Shown here in pieces: positions 32,431 through 44,270 of a stretch of 64,000 nt of DNA. A program made the position numbers and the translations under genes. Numbering within the stretch: the first letter of the stretch is position 1; every line of letters begins with the position of its first letter. The notes under the pieces were generated by a model. That model made no database searches. It saw only the letters and a program-made list of their open reading frames with translations, and was not told the origin of the DNA. This stretch comes from Eucommia ulmoides (taxonomy: Eukaryota; Streptophyta; Magnoliopsida; Garryales; Eucommiaceae), in the NCBI GenBank assembly GCA_016647705.1, contig CM028338.1, forward strand, positions 9,671,240 through 9,735,239, in the 5' to 3' direction.

Positions 32431-33488
32431 GGGCCTGTTTCGTAACCGTTTCGTGCTCATCCCATGCAGTGGGATGAGAATGGAATGGGATGGGATGAGA
32501 ATTCTGTTTCCTTTTCGGGAGCAGAATTGCGTTTGGTAACGACATAATTCTGTTTTGATTTGGGAACATAATCGCGTTTGATAACGAATTATTCTAGAAT
32601 TGTTTCTTCAATAGAAAATCAATAGAAGAAGTAAAAAAACAATAATCAGCAAAAAAATAACAGAACAATTGTAGAATCTCCACACAAAAAACACCAATGT
32701 GGCTAACCCCTGTATTAATCAATTCCAAAATCCACAAATATAGTTTTTCTCATAATTCCACAACACAATACCAGCTTTGAGTGTAGAATCTTCACTTAGA
32801 ATAGCTACAGCTTCAATCAAAGGATTACCCAAGAGTTTTGAACTCCTCGTCCGTCTTCCAATCCAAATTTCAATTCGATTAGCTTCTATAGGAGATCGAA
32901 ATCCTATTTAGATTTAGCTTTCGAAATCAAAATAGGGTTTCAATTTCGAAATCGATTTCGAAAACGAAATCGAAACCCTATTTCGATTCGATTTCAAAAT
33001 TGATTTCGAGTTTCGATTTCGAAATCAGAACCCTAGCAGCCAACGAAGATGAAGATGCAACGAGGCGAAAACGATGGTGATGAACATGGTTGAAGAAAAA
33101 GGATAACGAACCAGAGGAAAACGGCGACGACGATGGCTGGACATGGAGGATGATCGCAAAATGAAGAATAGAGGAACGAAGACTATCACAAAGAAATGGA
33201 AGAAAAGAAAAAAAATCATTTAGGAACAGGGTTTGATGTGTGGATTTCATTAAGAAATGGAAAAATACAAGGCGTGTCCCATTTGTAAGAATGGAATGGA
33301 AAATAGAAATTTGGGATTGAAATTTTTTTGTTTCTCAAACCTATAGAAAAATGGGGAACAATTCTCATTTTAGAATGGGATGAGAATGGAAACAAAAAAA
33401 ATGGGAGTGGTTATCAAACGTTATGCCCAATAAAAATCTGGGAATGAGATGAGAATTTTTGGGATGAGAGTGGTTACCAAACAGGGGC
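32431..33488. mobile_element. Harbinger-like non-autonomous element (1.06 kb)
   Basis: The left end GGGCCTGTTTCGTAACC and right end (minus) GCCCCTGTTTGGTAACC are inverted. Both are flanked by TTA (32428-32430 and 33489-33491), the 3-bp duplication typical of PIF/Harbinger. Subterminal GAATGGGATGGGATGAGAAT-type words occur near both ends in opposite sense. Removing it restores the copia RNase H tail in frame (FQYL joined to RNKLTIQSPKLSLREG on the minus strand). No transposase is present. Small minus-strand frames inside resemble nothing known. Confidence 0.8.
32895..33030. repeat. TTTCGAAATCGATTTCGAAA palindrome cluster
   Basis: Inside the Harbinger-like element, TTTCGAAATC, GATTTCGAAA and AATCGAAACCCTATTTCGATT-type words repeat in both senses over about 130 bp. 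One perfect palindrome, TTTCGAAATCGATTTCGAAA, is at about 32943-32962. Strong local folding is expected. Confidence 0.8.
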
Positions 33489-33573
33489 TTAGGTATTGAA
33501 ACTGGTTGATAGGAAGTCCTTTAGTTAGCATATCTGCCAATTGATTATGACATGAGATATGAGCTACATATAT
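33489..33573 (-). pseudogene. Copia RNase H tail, separated by the gypsy insertion
   Basis: The minus strand reads VAHISCHNQLADMLTKGLP and NQFQYL, the conserved copia RNase H end. Its upstream neighbour RTKRIEVDYHFVREKVLSKT lies at 47946-48000. The break is the gypsy target site TATAT. The last residues continue at 32382-32430 beyond the Harbinger-like element. Confidence 0.85.
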
Positions 33574-33778
33574 TGTAAGCCCCTAAATTCTGCATATGCA
33601 TAATCCATAACTGCACTTTAGAATATTTAAAAATAATGGGGTAATATGTGTCAAATAATATTTATTTAAAATTTTAGGAGTAAATTTATAATTTTAAGAA
33701 TATCAATTTATGATTTGGGTTTAAATAAAAAACTTAAAGATAATTTAGGGGGAGATTTATGTAATTAAAACTAAAATA

Positions 33779-33854
<76 letters not shown>

Positions 33855-33859
<5 letters not shown>

Positions 33860-34653
33860 GTGCATAAAACTGGTACACACCTCGAATATGGTCTAGTTAG
33901 ATGACAGGTGGGTCCTCTTGCTGAGGTGGAGTTGTCGGTTGAAAAGTCCTCGCGTGAGCTATGCTAGGTCTTGGGAGGACTTACCTGCTATGTCCAGACT
34001 CCTGCTCCTCAGGGAGTGTACCTAGAGAAGGCTTAGACTGGGGTTTTTCCCGGTAAAGCCCCTCCGGCGTGGTAATCAGTGCTTAGAGAGAAAATGTACA
34101 GAATATAGTAAGCAAACCAAATTAACCCGCATGTAATGTAAGTTATTCAAGAGTCCCTCGGGCTTACATAGCCCCCGATATATATAGGCGTTGGAGATGA
34201 TTAGTCGGGTCTAAACACGGTTAAGTAGTTGAAACCTTGTGTTTAGCCTATAATCCGAGACGTTTAAGAGATAATCGTTGGGCTTGGGCTTTTGGGCCCA
34301 TTTGGCGAAGCCCGCGGGCCTTTGTCAGGCCTACGGCGGTAAGATGGTGGAGGAGAGCGGAGATTCGTGGAGTCCTGGAGAAGAAACAAGGTGAAAAGGG
34401 GAGTCGGTCGAGGTGAACGGCTGAGTCCCTGAAACTGACTACCCAAGGCACGGCGCAGAGCTTAGAGCGACACGTCCCAACAGGGCTCCTCGCTCCTCCT
34501 TGGATTCAAATTAGGTTCCAGGGAGGAGCCGTGGTCGGCGTATGCTCCAGTATGGCCTTTGTAAATTTTGGAATGCGTCTATGTCACTACAACGACGGGC
34601 ACGTGGCTGGGTCCCAAATGCTGACTCAGAGAAGCCCAAAAATACCCTCATCA
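33855..34653 (-). repeat. Gag-only element 3' LTR (799 bp)
   Basis: Plus-strand ends are TGTTGGTGCATAAAACTGG and AAAAATACCCTCATCA. It matches 39052-39850 along its whole length with scattered substitutions. The CCGATATATATAGGCG word (34167) may be the TATA region on either strand. Confidence 0.95.
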
Positions 34654-34744
34654 GTAGCCCCCCTAGCCCTGTGTGACGAGGGAAGCGAGACGGTCAGGGA
34701 TATCAATTCCTGGTTTAAACGGGCATCCTAGAGACTTCGTAGCG

Positions 34745-35245
34745 CAAGAAACACCTTTGATCGATATTTTTTCAGGAGTTAGTTTTTTCTTAAGGAGCTT
34801 ATTCGAAATAGGCCTCCATATAGTCAGGGTCCAAGGTCAGGTAGCACAGCAGAGCGGTCCCTAATTTCTCCGATTTTCAGGACGATAATTTTTTAGGAGT
34901 TGGAGTTTTTTAGAGGAGTTAATTTGAAATACGCTCCCCTACGACCGAGGTCTGGGGTTAGGTAGCACGGTAGGGCGACCCCGAATTTTTTCGGTTTCAC
35001 GACGATGATTTTTCTAGAGTTGAACTTTTTTAGAGGAGATAAATTGAAATACGCTCCCATACCGCCGGGGTCCGGGGTCAAATAGCACGGCAGAGCGGCC
35101 CCGAATTTTTTTGGTTTTACGGCGACGATTTTTCATGAGTTGAACTTTTTTAGAGGAGCTAAATTAAAATACGCTCCCATACCGCTGGGGTCCGGGGTCA
35201 AGTAGCACGGCAAGGCGGCGTCGAATTTTTTCGATTTTCAGGGCG
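34745..35245. repeat. Tandem repeat, about 121-bp unit, four copies
   Basis: Units share TTTTTTAGAGGAG(C/T)TAA, AAATACGCTCCCATACCG, GGGGTCCGGGGTCA and AGTAGCACGGCAGAGCGGCCCCGAATTTTT. The first copy (from 34757) is most divergent. They lie between the 3' LTR and the gag region of the gag-only element. Confidence 0.85.
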
Positions 35246-35408
35246 ACACACATTCACCGTGAACAGGCCCTGAGCACGGACTGGCCTTCACTGCAGAAAA
35301 AATTAATGCAAGCCCCAAGAGAGTGCGTGCTGCGAACGGGCAGGAAGGCGAGGGGTTGTGCCCCCACTTAATATTTAAGGGGGCAATTTAATTAAAATGA
35401 AACAAAAG

Positions 35409-35496
35409 AAGGGGGAAGGGGGTAGCCCCCTTCCCCCCTCACGCTGGCCCCAAGTGGGGCTGGTGTGAGGGGCGAGGGGGCAACACCCCTCCCCCT

Positions 35497-35531
<35 letters not shown>
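35409..35531. repeat. GC-rich hairpins and TA tract
   Basis: GGGGGAAGGGGG and CCCCCTTCCCCC are separated by a few bases (35411-35437). A second, looser pair is GGGGCGAGGGGG with CCCCTCCCCC (35470-35495). A (TA)n tract follows at 35500-35530. The composition differs sharply from the AT-rich surroundings. Confidence 0.8.
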
Positions 35532-36539
35532 CTCATAAATTCTTTTGAGGGGAGAATTTGGGATAGACTCTCATCTACGCGCAACCGTCTTGAGGCAGCA
35601 CGGTAAGACAGGGGGAGTCGGATTAGACGACGCCGGACCGAGGAGATATGGTAAAATTTCTGGACGACACTCCTGGATGACGTTCTTGGAGAAGGTCGTT
35701 ACTGGACCCTGTCGGCTAGGAGTGACACGACAAGGCAGTGTCTATCGCACCTGGTAGTTCCGGTTATGAAGCACTGAGGTTGAACCTCAAGATGTGCCAC
35801 GCACAAGGACACCGAGGCGAACAGTGCTGACGAGGGCTCCCCGAGGAGGGTGAGATTAAATCCACTTCCCCTCGCACAAACGCCCCTCACAACGAGGGTA
35901 GAGAGGACTAAGCTCGGACCATCGCCTTTTCAGGACTTAGGATTTTGTAGACTCATTTTCGCTTATTTCTGTTTTTCTGCGCGCGAGCGTGTAAGCTTTT
36001 AAGCGGCATTACCAGGGTACTTCAGAGTCTACTCCTTTCTCTCAACATTTTCGCCAAGTTATTCTTTGCCTAGCATAGTTTTTAGAGTTGTAAAATTTTG
36101 AAAAATTTACAAAAACTTCAAGATCTTCTCGTCTCTGTCCAGGACCATAGTCCACTAGCCCCCCCAGTTCGGGACACGAGCTTATTGCAAGAAAATCGTG
36201 TCGTGAACTTAGGAGTAGGGTTTCCTAGGGTAGCTAATCCTCTCAGTCCACAGGAACGCAACACGGTAGTTGGACCCCTATGGTCGATCATCGGGGAGTT
36301 CTCCGTAGTCAGGCTCATTCAAGAACCCTTTCAGGTTATCTCCATTTAGTGCATGCAGAAGCACTTTCCCTTTTAGAATGCCATACTCATAGTCGACTGG
36401 TAGGGAGAGGTACTTGGCTGCAGGCCCTCAGACCCAATTAATGCCCCGCCCTTGGAGGATGACCTAAGTCTGTCCCCAGGTACGGAGTATTGACTTCCAG
36501 AGAGAGTCTGGTTGTCAACCTCGACGCTGAGCGACGGGA

Positions 36540-36990
36540 TGAGACTTGTGGAGAGTTACTCGTAACGCCGGGAGTCGGGATGTTGATTTGGAAAATTATC
36601 TACGACTCAAGAGGTCAGAGTACCACTGAGGAGAATCATTCGCGACACCGAGAGTTGGGACACAACTCAGGGGGTCGGAATGCAACCGTGGAGAATCACT
36701 CGTGACGCCGGAGCCAAGATGTGACTCAGGGAGTCGAAATGTAACCGTGGAGAAGCACTCACGACGCCGAGAGCCGAGATGCGACTTAGGGGGTCGGAAT
36801 GCAGCCGTGGAGAATCACTCGTGACGCCGAGAGCCAGGATGCGACTCAGGGGGTCGGAATGCAGTCGTGGAGAATCACTCGCGATGCTGAGAACCGGGAT
36901 GTGACCAAAGGGGTCGGAATGCAGTTGTGGAGAATCACTCGCGACGCCCAGAGCCGGGACGCATCTTCGGGGGTCGAAATGTCGTTGACC
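36540..36990. repeat. Tandem repeat, 60-bp unit, about seven copies
   Basis: The word CCGTGGAGAATCACTCG recurs near 36686, 36745, 36805, 36865 and 36925 with 59-60 bp spacing, and more divergent units precede it. The unit also contains GGGGGTCGGAATGCAG and GACGCCGAGAGCC. Because 60 is a multiple of 3 the unit stays open in more than one frame, and the minus strand gives a 20-residue repeat of the type SDSPRLHSDPLSRILALGV. It lies downstream of gag on the element's sense strand. Confidence 0.9.
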
Positions 36991-37114
36991 AGAGAGAACA
37001 CAAGGCATATTGCACAAAACACATTCTTTATTTGGATAAGCAAAACTACCATACTTTATGCAAACTGGAAGTTGTTCACAAAAGTGGATCATCCCTACAG
37101 AAGTTGTATTTCAA

Positions 37115-38929
37115 CTAGTCAGCATTCTGCGGGCGCCTGAGCGGCATATTCTTTTCTATTTCAAAATCGTATGTGCTCGGACGTGTGACCCTAGTGACTC
37201 TATATGTCTCCAGAGTTGAATCCGCTGTGGATGTGGTTGATTTCACCATCCACGCGTTGGTGATTCTCTCCGGCCTCAGCGCCCCGGGGCGGTGGACAGT
37301 TGCGGTTCCCTTTTCTTCTCTAGGCCCGGGGCTCTCCCTGTGGTTCATCCCCATTAGGATTCCCCTGATTTTCTCTCTGGATGTAGTTCCGGAGATAGCC
37401 TCTTTGGACAAGAGTTTCAATCTCCTGTTGGAGTTGGAAACAGTTTTCTGTGGAGTGACCTCGGTCTTGGTGGAACTCACAGTATTGGGTCATCGATCTC
37501 CCGACCGGCCTTCCCCTCAGGGGCGATGGAGGAGAGAAGAAGTCTTGGCCACTGAGGCCGTGAGCAGGGTGAACTCTGGTTGGTGACGCTCTGGAGGAGG
37601 AAGTGGCCTCCTGTTTCCGGGAAGGGGTCTAAACCTCCATTTATCTCGTAATCTTCTCGAGCCTTGGGCTTGATTCAAACCTTTATTTCCTAATTCCCTT
37701 GTCTTGTTTGCTCCTGCGTGCCCTCTCCTGGTTGCAGCATGGAGGTCACCACCATGGAATCTAGTCCCACGGTCTAGCACTTGATCGAGTGTGAGAGTAG
37801 GGTTGGAGCAGAGATCGTAAGATAATTTCTTATGCCGGAGCCCATGAACAAAGGCATTTAGCACAACGGCGTCAGGGTGGTCATCGCATAAATTTGATTT
37901 TCAGTTGAAACGCTCAACGTATTCATCCAAAGATTCAGTGGGCTCTTGTCGAAGAGTGAGGATATGAGCCACAGTCTTTGGCCTACGTCGGGAATAATTG
38001 AAACGAGCCAGGAACAATTGCTCGAGTTCTCTGAAGGTGGATATGAATGTTGGCTGCAAACCTTGGAACCACGATCTTGCAACACCTATAAGAGTAATGG
38101 GAAAGGCTCTGCACCTCAAAGCTACAGAGGCCACCTGCATGTCCATATGAGACTTGAACATAGAAAGGTGGTCAACAGGATCTGAAGTCCCATCATACGG
38201 ACTCATTTGGGGTTGGGTAAAGTGTCTCGGTACTACTTCCTCCAGAACCTCATCCACAAAAGGAGAATTCACCTCCGGAATAACACCCGATCCAACCTGG
38301 CCTCTTTGTACCTCTTGGAGAAGAGCTTCTACGTTGGCCAGATGACGTTCCACAACCTCTCCTACTTGGGGATCTTCCTGGATCTGACTGTCCGCAGCCC
38401 AGGCATTAGGGTGATGGGAGGAAGGTGAGTAAGAGTCAACCTCACGATCACGCCGACCTCTATGATCAGACCTGGCAGGCCAATGAATAGCACGACCATT
38501 CGGGGACACCGACATATTCCTTGGCACAAATTCGTGTGGCAGAGGAAGTGGAGATCTTGGCATTACAGAGAGGGCCCTCTCTTATCTCGCAAACTTAGGG
38601 TTACGAGGTAGAGGGCGGCCCTCGAGCTGCTACCCATTCAAAGTGTCCATAAAAATATCGCGATTTTGGGGTAGCTCCTCAAGCGTTGCGGGCTGGAGGG
38701 TTGGTCTACCCTGAACAGGGGGCGGTGGCAAGCGCGCGAGAAAGAGTTGTATACTTGACTTGAACTCTTGCATTTGGCATTCAAGGAGATCAAACCGAGA
38801 TACGTCCATAGCTCCTGAGGTTTGTCCCGCAGTTCCAGGTGGCAGAGTGGATGGTCCTGCCTGACCATTGAGGGGGCAGTTATCCTCGTTGGTGGGAGCT
38901 TGTGGGTATGCGTTTGGATTTTGCGACAT
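37115..38929 (-). pseudogene. Retrotransposon gag (gag-only element)
   Basis: The minus strand starts MSQNPNAYPQAPTNEDN at 38929. One frame continues to about 37517 with stops at about 38630, 38584 and 37900. The capsid-type Retrotrans_gag domain is clear: PYDGTSDPVDHLSMFKSHM, CRAFPITLIGVARSWFQGL, FRELEQLFLARFNYSRRRPK and LRQEPTESLDEYVERFN. After one frameshift near 37510 the typical tail YCEFHQDRGHSTENCFQL and IETLVQRGYLRNYI follows. This is the particle-forming protein. The copy is nearly complete but carries about three nonsense codons and one shift. Protease, RT and integrase are absent. Confidence 0.88.
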
Positions 38930-39051
38930 GTCTTCTCGTTCTTCAATTTTATTTCTATTTAACTAGACCTTATGATCACTCAAGCTCAGCGGAGCAGAGA
39001 GCAGTGATTAGGGAAAGGCTTTTTGCTCGGTTCCCACAGAAGACGCCAAAC

Positions 39052-39850
39052 TGTTGGTGCATAAAATTGGTACACACTTCGAGTATGGTCCAGTCGGATG
39101 ACAAGTGGGTCCTCTTGCTGAGGTGGAGTCGTCGGTTGAAAAGTCCTCGCGTGAGCTGTGCTGGGTCCTAGGAGAACTGACCTGCTATGTCCAGAGTCCT
39201 GCTCCTCAGGGAGTGTACCTGCAGAAGGCTCAGACCAGGGTTTGTCCCGGTAAAGCCCCTCCGGCGTGGTAATCAGTGCTCAGAGAGAAAATGTACAGAA
39301 TATAGTAAGCAAACCAAATGAACTCGCGTGTAATGTAAGTCATTCAAGCGTCCCTCGGGCTTACATAGCCCCCGATATATATAGGCGTTGGAGATGATTA
39401 GTCGGGTCTAAACACGGTTAAGTAGTCAAAATCTTGTGTTTAGCCGATAACCCGAGACGTTTAGGAGATAATCGTTGGGCTTGGGCTTTTGGGCCCATTT
39501 GACGAAGCCCGCGGGCCTTTGTCAGGCCTATGGCGGTAAGATGGTGGAGGAGAGCGGAGATTCGTGGAGTCCTGGAGAAGAAATAAGGTGAAAAGGGGAG
39601 TCGGTCGAGGTGAACGGCTGAGTCCCTAAAACTGACTACCCAGGGCACGGCGCAGAGCTTAGAGCGACACGTCCCAGTAGAGCTCCTCGCTTCTCATTGG
39701 ATGCAAATTAGGTTCTAGGGAGGAGTTGTGGTCGGCTTATGCTCCAGAATGGCATTTGTAAATTTTGGAATGCGTCCCTATCATTACAACGACGGGCACG
39801 TGGTTGGGTCCCAAGTGCTGACTTGGAGAAGCCCAAAAATACCCTCATCA
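39052..39850 (-). repeat. Gag-only element 5' LTR (799 bp)
   Basis: It is the partner of 33855-34653, with the same ends. The minus strand leaves the LTR at CACCAACA and enters GTTTGGCGTCTTCTGTGG, the primer-site region (39029-39051). Confidence 0.95.
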
Positions 39851-41852
39851 TATATATATTGGGATAAGATCAAGAAAAAAAAATAGAAAAATGAGATGAA
39901 AACATGGCGGTATGGCATGAAATCCTTTCAGGCATATATATGTATATACGTACACACGTCACACCGCACGAAAAAAGGGGAAGAAAATAGAGAGAAATGA
40001 GAGAGAAAGAGATCGGTCCAGTGTGTGTGTTGTCACCGACGGTGGAAGTAATCGGAAGGTGTGTCCTGCTTACTGTCAACTGCGTTTCTATGTGTGTGTG
40101 TGTATTCTGTTGTCAGTTGAGTATGTGCGTATGTGTGCTCTATTTTTGCCGACCGTGGGTGTATGTGTAGGCCGTCATTGGTTGCATGTGTCGATCGTCG
40201 GACGATTGTGTGCATGTGTGTGTCATTTGGTCGGATAGTGTGTGTACATGGGTGATTGGTATGTAAGTGTAATTGTTGCTTGTTTGGGGTTGTGGTATGC
40301 GTATGCTGATTGTTGAGGAAGGACAGTGAGTGAGGTTGCCAGAGCTGGTGAAGAGAGAGAGAGAATGGCCGTCCAAAAACTGAACAGAAAATAGAGCAGA
40401 CAAGGAAGACGACTGTCGCCGTGGCGGTGAGCTCTGTCGCCATGGTGGTGGGGATTCAGCAACAAAACAGAAGTGGGGAAGAGAAAAAAAGAGAAGAAAA
40501 AAAAAATCAAACAAAAATCCAAAACCTAATTTCTCGGCCTGCGAACGATTCAGAGCAGATTCAGAGGTGCCAGCGTCCCAGTAGGTTTTGAACAGCGATA
40601 ATTTTGCAGTGCAAAAATCGAGGTAAGTGTATTGTCTTCTATATAAATTGCAAATTTTATTTTCGTATAAATTATGAAAAATGTGTTTATTTAAAAAATG
40701 GATGAATTTGCAAGTTATATGGATCAAGTTGATTTTAAAAGTGGAAAAAAAAATGATTTTTGGATCGATGGGTTGGTTTTAAAGGTGGGAAAATAATTTT
40801 TGGATCGAGTCGGTTTGTAAGGTGGAGAGTGATGTTTGGTCCGACTATGCCATAGTATTCTTTCCGCAAGGGATGTGAATTTTCTTCCCGTAAAGGATAT
40901 GGATTGACCCGTCAGGGAGTGCAAACCTTACAGGTGGTACGGTATCGTTGCAACTCCCGATCGTGAGGTAAAAACGATCCTATGGATAGTAGGAAAAGGG
41001 TGTGGTGTATTTTACAATGAACTGTCTGGATGGATTCGGTTTGGATATGTTACTTTAAAATGAATTGGCATATATGTATTATTTTGGTTGCACTGGTTGA
41101 CTTAAAATGTTTGGACCGGTCGATTTTAAAATGTTTAGACTAGCTGTTTTAAAATATCTGGATTGATTGATCTAAAATAATAGGGTTGATTGATTTAAAA
41201 TGTTTGGATTGGATATTTTCAATATATATATTGGTCTATTTCATTGGGGACAGGAAAACTGGATTTCCGTACAGTGGGTGATTCTATTATATTTGTATTA
41301 GGTGTTTTAAATACACTATTTCTTTACATTGATGACAGTGGGAAACGGATTCCGAATATGGTGTGTGATATACGTTATTGTTGTTATATTGTTTCATTTC
41401 ATTGGTGGCAGCGGAATAGGGTATGTGATTGTATAATATTGTATTCTCGAAACGTGGTGTTTATTATTCATACTTGATCCATAAAATATTTTTATTTATG
41501 AAGACAGTACACCGATAAAAAAAAAAATGGTTTCAGGTACCGCGACTAGGAGTTGGTCCACTACTGGCACTAGGGAGAGTTCAGAGGTAGTGTCATGATG
41601 GAAGTGAGTCGGTCAGACGTGAACCATGGAAGCTTAAGGTATTTTGGTGTTTTTGGTTGTGGATTTTCGGGATAGGTGTGCTCCCAAATTCTAGGAATAG
41701 GTATATCTATATTTTTTTGGAAAAAATTTACAGTAGTACGAGTGTGTATGTATATCTGTATGTTGGGATATTTGTGGATGAGTCCGGCAACGTTGTGTCG
41801 ACGTCACGCCCGGCCTCGGGTGGCGAGCGCCCAGGGTAGGGTGTGACATTTG

Positions 41853-41864
41853 TGGTATCAGAGC
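41853..41864 (+). other. Primer-binding site, initiator Met tRNA (gypsy)
   Basis: TGGTATCAGAGC is a perfect match to the complement of the plant initiator-Met tRNA 3' end, 4 bases after the LTR end TGACA. Confidence 0.93.
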
Positions 41865-42527
41865 TTAGGTTATAGCTTCTGTAGACGTGTCAGTTTGTCG
41901 AGCCAGTGGTAGACCATAAGATAGGGTGTCGATGGGTGGTGTCGAGCCAGTGGTGGACCATGACATAGGGTGTCGATAGGTGGATTCAGCACGTGAGTGA
42001 TAGTTATTGTATTGCATTAGATAGTACATTGGCATCGTGCATTATTATTCATTTTTGTTGGCAATTAGTGGGTGGACGAAATTGTGGTATTGCTAGTTGG
42101 TGGTTTGGGTGGTATTGTTGGTAGTGGTAAAGGATGGATCACGATCGTGGGGGTGCTAGTGGTTTTAAATATTAAATTATAATGGATAAGTAATTATATT
42201 CATATTACTTGACGTCTGGATTCTAACATAGCGTACGACATCTAAAGGGGTACATAAAAATTTGTCTTCTAGGCAATACTAAGGGGATACCTGGTAATTC
42301 TATTGGAGGGAGAATTCATATTATTGGACCAGAAGAAGATAACCGTTCTATAGTATGCAGTCGAATTTGATGTTTACTTCAGATTTGCTCCTGATTTGGT
42401 AAAAACAGAAGAGACAAGATGTAGACAATTCTAGAAAAGATTTAATTTAGTAGTACGTTCCAGGTTGTCGGGCAGACAGATCAAAAAAGTTATGCGGAAT
42501 TAATAAACGCAGCGAAATTAATAGAGG
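41865..42527 (+). other. Gypsy leader; gag deleted
   Basis: GTCGAGCCAGTGGT(A/G)GACCAT is present twice (41897 and 41941). No gag or zinc knuckle can be found between the primer site and the protease remnant, where about 1 kb or more of gag is expected. A large internal deletion is inferred. Confidence 0.7.
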
Positions 42528-43510
42528 ATGTTGCGAGAAGCAGCCGAGAACTGTGAGTCTGTGTTGGTAGATAATGCGTATAAAGACAATCCGCTTTGGA
42601 TTGGTGATAGAGAATTATTTATAGATCCATTACGCCTGAGTATTCATGATTTTGGTGTGATACTAGGTATGATTTTGTTGTTCGGTTATCATGCCACAGT
42701 GGATTGTTCCAAAAGGAAGTTAGTGGATAGGGAGATGGAATTCACTATTGCGTTACTTCCAAGAATTGCTTCAATATCAATCCCATCCTATCGTATGACG
42801 CCTACCGAGTTGAAGGAATTTAAAATTCAGTTGCAAGATTTGTTAGACCGTGGGTTTATCAGACCTAGTGTTTCCCATGGGGAGCTCCGGTGTTGTTCAC
42901 GCTGAGGAGGTGTTTTGATTATCGGCAGTTGAATAAGGTGACGATTCGTAATAAATACCCGTTGCCTAGAATTGATGATCTGTTTGACCAACTGTAGAAG
43001 GCCAAGGTATTTTCCAAGATAGATCTTCGATCAGGATATCACTAGCTGAAAGTCAGAGACAGTGACGTGGCGAAGACAGCGTTCCGTACGAGGTATGGGC
43101 AATAAGAATTCTTAGTTATGCCATTCGGGTTTACGAATGCCCCTGCTGCTTTTATGGATTTGATGAATCAAGTCTTCTAACCCTGTCTAGATCAGTTTAT
43201 TATCGTGTTCATCGATGATATACTAATCTATTCCCAAAACAAAGCAGAGCATCGCAAGGTTGTGCTGCAAACGTTGCGAGAGAAATAATTGTATGCTAAA
43301 TTTAGTAAATGAGAATTCTAGTTGGATCGAGTGGTACTCTTGGGACATGTTATCTTGGAGGATGGTATTCAGGTGGATCCAAAGAAAGTCGAGGCCGTGG
43401 TACAATGGGAAAGGCCGAAGAGTATGACTGAAGTTCGAAGCTTTTTAGGGTTGGCGGATTATTATCGTTGGTTTATGCATGGATTCTCTGTTATAGCTGC
43501 CCCATTGACC
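42528..43510 (+). pseudogene. Gypsy protease end and reverse transcriptase
   Basis: The protease tail [23 protein letters not shown] is followed directly by [13 protein letters not shown] and [12 protein letters not shown]. About 100 residues usual between protease and RT are missing. After a frameshift near 42880 the RT continues: [48 protein letters not shown], and the catalytic FIDDILIYS box intact. GHVILEDGIQVDPKKVEAV and VRSFLGLADYYRWFM follow. Stops fall at 42995, 43043 and others, several where Gln is normal. Confidence 0.88.
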
Positions 43511-44270
43511 TGATTGACTCGCAAAGAATCCAAATTCGAGTGGACTGATAAATGTGAGCAGAGTTTTTAGGAGCTGAAGAATATACTGATATCTGTACTA
43601 ATACTCTTCCTTCCGAATGGAGGTTGTGGTTTGGTGATTTACAGTGACGCATCACATTAGGGACTAGGGTGTATACTGATGCAACATGGTCATGTGCTTA
43701 CATACGCCTCCCGACAATTAAAGAATCATAAGCGTAATTTCCCGATGCATGATTTGAAATTAGTGGCGATTGTGTTTGCCTTGGGGATCTGGACACTTTA
43801 CCTATATGGAAAGACTTGTGAGATATACACCGACCACCAGAATTTGAAATACTTGTTTACTCAGAAAGAACTAAATCTGAGGCAGAGACGTTGGATAGAG
43901 TTGATCAAGGATTATGATTATACCATTTATTATCATCCGGGAAAGACCAATGTTGTAGCGGATACGCTGAATCAGGAATCGGCAGGTTCGGTTATACACA
44001 TTCAAGTTGTTCATACCAATCTGTAAGCTGAATTGAGATCTTTGCGAGTTCAGTTGGCAGTTAGTGAGACAACAGCGTTGCTTGCGACTTTGACTTTAAG
44101 GCCGACATTGATCGACCGTATTATTGAAGCGCAGAAGTCGGATGCTCAACTAGAGAAGATCCGAAGTAAAGTGAAATATGGTCACAGAGCTTACTATCGT
44201 GTCAGGAATAACGATAAGGCTTTGATGATTGGGAATAAATTGGGTGATCGTATAATGCCAACCTGAAGAA
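43511..44270 (+). pseudogene. Gypsy RNase H and start of integrase
   Basis: YSDASH (RNase H first Asp) is followed by a TAG where Gln is normal. [26 protein letters not shown] (RNase H Glu region), [24 protein letters not shown] and [15 protein letters not shown] follow. An open frame from 44033 covers the linker up to KALMIGNKL. The order RT-RNase H-integrase identifies gypsy rather than copia. Confidence 0.87.

Larger units (their letters stand above)
33855..39850 (-). mobile_element. Gag-only (TR-GAG type) LTR retrotransposon, 6.0 kb
   Basis: Two LTRs of exactly 799 bp (33855-34653, 39052-39850) enclose a minus-strand gag but no pol. Next to the 5' LTR the minus strand reads TTTGGCGTCTTCTGTGGGAA, the primer-site region common in plant gypsy-like elements. 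Next to the 3' LTR is the purine tract AGGGGGG (34659-34665). TATAT flanks both sides, in a TA tract. Equal LTR lengths and few visible differences mark it as the youngest insertion here. Elements with gag but no pol are known in plants as TR-GAG and need reverse transcriptase in trans. The region between gag and the 3' LTR is filled with two tandem arrays. Confidence 0.88.
33574..41848 (+). repeat. Gypsy 5' LTR, split by the gag-only element
   Basis: It begins TGTAAGCCCCTAAATTCTGC and ends GGTAGGGTGTGACA before the primer site. Its own sequence, 33574-33854 and 39856-41848, totals about 2.3 kb. A TA tract of about 70 bases (33783-33854) was the insertion target. Only two units of the 24-bp TTCTTCCCGCAAGGGATG repeat are present (40856-40912). 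Open frames of up to about 195 codons across 40033-40727 come from GT- and GA-rich sequence and are not genes. Confidence 0.85.

Noticed and set aside
36540..36990. CRISPR-like regular repeats
   Set aside because: This is a plant tandem array with whole-unit repetition. There are no unique spacers between fixed repeats.
36799..37140. 113-codon plus-strand frame (MQPWRITRDAES...)
   Set aside because: It is the antisense reading of the 60-bp array, open because the unit is a multiple of three, and lies opposite the element's sense strand.
40033..40727. Overlapping minus-strand open frames of up to 195 codons
   Set aside because: They lie in the GT- and GA-rich part of the gypsy 5' LTR, are rich in His/Thr/Ser and Phe/Leu runs, and appear with frameshifts in the 3' LTR (46111-46649). 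Composition explains them.
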